From: Gammaproteobacteria bacterium
GTDB lineage: Bacteria > Pseudomonadota > Gammaproteobacteria > HK1
Direction of reading: 5' to 3'
Assembly: GCA_022823045.1 (NCBI GenBank)
Contig: JAJDXW010000054.1
Coordinates: forward strand, 1-34,182
DNA length: 34,182 nucleotides
Positions 32,108-34,182 of the stretch are shown piece by piece; the stretch's first letter is position 1, and each line of letters begins with the position of its first letter. A program made the position numbers and the translations under genes. The notes under the pieces are model-generated. The model was not told the origin of the DNA. It saw nothing but the letters and a program-made list of their open reading frames with translations, and made no database searches.

Positions 32108-33049
32108 TCAGCCGTCGGCGATGGGCGGCTTGCCGGCGTCGGCCCGGACCTCGTTGATGATCTGCAGGACGCGCTGACGATACGGCACGTACTGCATGCC
32201 GAACTCCTCCACGAGGCGGCGGTTGTCGATGAGGTAGTTGCTCGAGACCTCCTTGCCGCCGGTCTCGTTCTCGAAGGAGATCCGGGCGTCGGGCAGGAAC
32301 CCGCGCACCATCTCGGCCAGCTCGCCGAGGCTGATCGCGGTGCCGCCCGAGTTGTAGATGGCATGCGCGGGCTTGTCGGTCATGGCGACGCGGGCGAACA
32401 CCTCGGCGATGTCGTCGACGTGGATCGGGGTGCGCATGGCGTCACGATAGGGGAAGGTGACCGGCTCGCCCCGCGCCGGCCGGGTGATGCAGTTCACGTG
32501 GTCGACGGAGCCGCGGACCTTGTCCGGCCCGGTGACGTTCGCTGGCCGCACGGCGGTGATCGTCATGCCGTACTTGTCGGCGTAGTCCTTGGCCTGCCAC
32601 TCGTTGAAGATCTTGCACCAGGCGTATTGCTTGGCGCCGTGGCGGAAGTCGTCCTCGGTCGTCGCGCGCTCGCCGAAGTGGCTCTGCGCGCCGCTGACGG
32701 CGAGCGACGAGGCGAAGACCGTGTGCCGGACGCCGGTCAGCCGGGCCGCCTCGAAGCAGTTGTCCATGCCGACTACGTTGAGCTTGGTGGCGACCCGGGG
32801 CGGCAGGTCGCTGCCGATGTAGTAGGAGAGGTTGATGAGGCGCTCGGGCCTCACCTCCGCGAGCAGCACCATCACGTCGTCGAACTGCGTGACGTCGCCG
32901 CGGACCACCTTGACCCGGTCGCCCTCGGCCTCGAACGCAGCGCCGCCCGGGTTGATGTCCATGCAGACCACGTCCTCGCCGCACCCGACCAGCCGCGGAA
33001 TGAGCCGGCGGCCGATGAATCCCGTGCCGCCGATGACCACGCTCGTCAT
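32108..33049 (-). CDS. NAD-dependent epimerase/dehydratase (extended SDR)
   Basis: A 313-residue extended short-chain dehydrogenase/reductase. The Rossmann motif GGTGFIG is at 7-13, an acidic D31 in VVCMDINPGG favours NAD, the SSLAVSG strand supplies S115, and the catalytic pair is Y142 and K146 in YAWCKIFNEW. RPANVTGPDK and RTPIHVDDIAEVF are typical of sugar epimerase/dehydratase-type members. The substrate, probably a nucleotide sugar or similar hydroxy compound, cannot be read. The ATG is preceded by GGGGGGAGAGAC, a strong ribosome site. It runs convergent to the MetE-like gene. Confidence 0.9.
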   Translation of the reverse strand: MTSVVIGGTGFIGRRLIPRLVGCGEDVVCMDINPGGAAFEAEGDRVKVVRGDVTQFDDVMVLLAEVRPERLINLSYYIGSDLPPRVATKLNVVGMDNCFEAARLTGVRHTVFASSLAVSGAQSHFGERATTEDDFRHGAKQYAWCKIFNEWQAKDYADKYGMTITAVRPANVTGPDKVRGSVDHVNCITRPARGEPVTFPYRDAMRTPIHVDDIAEVFARVAMTDKPAHAIYNSGGTAISLGELAEMVRGFLPDARISFENETGGKEVSSNYLIDNRRLVEEFGMQYVPYRQRVLQIINEVRADAGKPPIADG

Positions 33050-33079
33050 GTCTCTCCCCCCTTGACCAGGTGAACCGAC

Positions 33080-33092
33080 CCGGAAATTCCGG
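33080..33092. promoter_or_regulatory. Inverted repeat upstream of the SDR gene
   Basis: CCGGAA-A-TTCCGG is a perfect six-base inverted repeat, 31-43 bases upstream of the SDR start. It is a possible repressor site in the 211-base gap between the SDR and AbiEii genes, which otherwise shows no gene. Confidence 0.3.
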
Positions 33093-33260
33093 AGAACATT
33101 CTCACCGAGTCAGGCGACCGGCGCCCGCCCGCACGGGCAACCATGCCCTCCGGCCGCCTTGTCGATTTCCGGCCGACGCCACCCCAACGCCACCGGGAGA
33201 CAACCCTCGCCATAATTTCTTGCCCCGGTGCCGGCTGCCCAACGGCACGAGGCATTGTCG

Positions 33261-34175
33261 TCACTTGAACAGGTTCTCCAGCGCGCGCCGCTGCACCGCA
33301 TGCTTCTCGGGGTCGCCCTGCTTGAGCTTCTCCAGGTTGAGCAACTTCCAGCGAACCGCCGGTAGAACCGCGGCTTCGGGCAAGCCGACAAGGCCGAAGT
33401 CGGGTGCGGCATCGTGGAGGGAGAGCAGGAACGCCGCGATCTCATCCTTCAACCGCGACTTGATGTCAGCGTGCAGACGTCGGCCTGCATCAGCGAGCTC
33501 GTCCCTGGATACGGCCTCGCGTGTCATCCCGGTAAATTCGCCGTCGTACAGATCTTCTCTGTAGGGTCTGGCCGGTGCCAGGAGCTCATGCATTGGGCGG
33601 CCTGAGCTCGCCACATAGACCATGAACACGCGGAAGAGGTCATCGGTCAGGCCTTCGTTCTCATAGAGGAGCTTCACATCGAAGAGGTCTCGCGGGTGCT
33701 GGCGATCGAGCGCCGCATGGAGCTTGCCGCCGTACAGATCCTCGAAGGCCAGGACGTTGGTCTCGACGAAGCCGAATTGCTCCGTCACCGCCTCGGACGC
33801 GACCATCGTCCTCGCCGGATACACCGCCCCTCGCGTTACCGGAGAGGTCTCGATCTTTATCTGCGCGGAGCCGTCGCTCACCATGATGCGAGTATCGTTG
33901 TCGCCGCCGCCCGCAATGCGAGGCGCCTTGACCCGCGGATTGCGCTCCGTGATCGCTGTCGCGATCCGATTGAAAGCTCCGTCAATCTCCTTGAGCGACG
34001 ACTGACGGTCTGCAACCGGGAGGTAGGCGAGGTCGATGTCGACGGACAGCCTCGGCATGTCCCGGTGGAACAGGTTGATGGCCGTGCCGCCCTTGAGTGC
34101 GAACGCTGCCTCCGTCGCGATGTCCGGCAGCACGCTCAGCAGCAGGCGAACTTGGGCCACGTACCGATCAAGCAT
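33261..34175 (-). CDS. AbiEii/AbiGii-type nucleotidyltransferase toxin
   Basis: The 304-residue protein has the DNA polymerase beta-like nucleotidyltransferase motifs of the AbiEii family: KGGTAINLFHRDMPRLSVDIDLAY (GG at 29-30, D46 and D48), IKIETS (third acidic residue E109) and DLYGGKLHAALDRQHPRDLFDV (K151, D157, R162, D163). AbiEii toxins transfer nucleotides to tRNA or other targets and cause abortive infection or growth arrest; the antitoxin AbiEi, a DNA-binding repressor, is normally encoded just upstream. That position lies outside the window, so the partner cannot be checked. ATG 34175 fits the family start, but the frame stays open to the window edge, so a few more residues are possible. 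Codon use is less GC-biased than in the SDR gene. Confidence 0.88.
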   Translation of the reverse strand: MLDRYVAQVRLLLSVLPDIATEAAFALKGGTAINLFHRDMPRLSVDIDLAYLPVADRQSSLKEIDGAFNRIATAITERNPRVKAPRIAGGGDNDTRIMVSDGSAQIKIETSPVTRGAVYPARTMVASEAVTEQFGFVETNVLAFEDLYGGKLHAALDRQHPRDLFDVKLLYENEGLTDDLFRVFMVYVASSGRPMHELLAPARPYREDLYDGEFTGMTREAVSRDELADAGRRLHADIKSRLKDEIAAFLLSLHDAAPDFGLVGLPEAAVLPAVRWKLLNLEKLKQGDPEKHAVQRRALENLFK

Positions 34176-34182
34176 CGCCGCC

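Overview
The window is GC-rich DNA that reads like a proteobacterial chromosome. I cannot name the genus. The suggestion rests on the leucine-catabolic genes, an MtfA homologue, a YfcG-like glutathione transferase, a bacterial AspRS, and a palindromic intergenic repeat of the REP type. The window opens exactly on what looks like the terminal repeat of an insertion sequence, so this end may be a contig edge in a draft or metagenome assembly.

Layout. (1) 1-2090: an ISAs1-type insertion sequence whose transposase carries an N-terminal DUF4338/DruA-like domain; it has cut off the 5' end of an isocitrate lyase/PEP mutase-family gene (2090-2797). (2) 2921-7472: an accessory block with lower-GC codon use. 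It holds a DUF2235 (Tle1-like) hydrolase, a three-helix membrane protein ending in a LecA/PA-IL-like lectin domain, and an AAA ATPase overlapping an HNH nuclease gene (Septu/PtuAB-like). (3) 7645-15110: hyuA, a small unknown ORF, hyuB, isovaleryl-CoA dehydrogenase and the methylcrotonyl-CoA carboxylase beta subunit. (4) 15263-17768: a XamI-like restriction-modification pair on the opposite strand, in the middle of the leucine operon. (5) 18200-21258: an enoyl-CoA hydratase/isomerase-family gene and the biotin-carrying MCC alpha subunit. (6) 21383-23850: an AlbA_2/HATPase protein and a TrlF-type PHP-ATPase gene ruined by an internal deletion. (7) 24112-33049: aspS, mtfA, a dihydropyrimidinase/hydantoinase, a GST, a DUF924 protein, a MetE-C-like protein and an extended SDR. 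(8) 33261-34175: an AbiEii-type nucleotidyltransferase toxin at the right edge.

How it fits together. The metabolic theme is leucine/isovalerate breakdown (isovaleryl-CoA to 3-methylglutaconyl-CoA) next to two mechanistically different hydantoinase types: ATP-dependent HyuAB and a metal-dependent cyclic amidase. Into this housekeeping backbone four separate defence-type modules are spliced: PtuAB-like, XamI-like R-M, TrlF/AlbA_2 and AbiEii. Each sits between metabolic genes rather than in one island, and each has less GC-biased codon use than its neighbours. The most unusual items are the DUF2235 hydrolase paired with the membrane-anchored LecA-like protein, the DruA-ISAs1 fusion transposase, the R-M system splitting the liu operon, and the TrlF gene deleted from its Walker A motif to its C-terminal tail.
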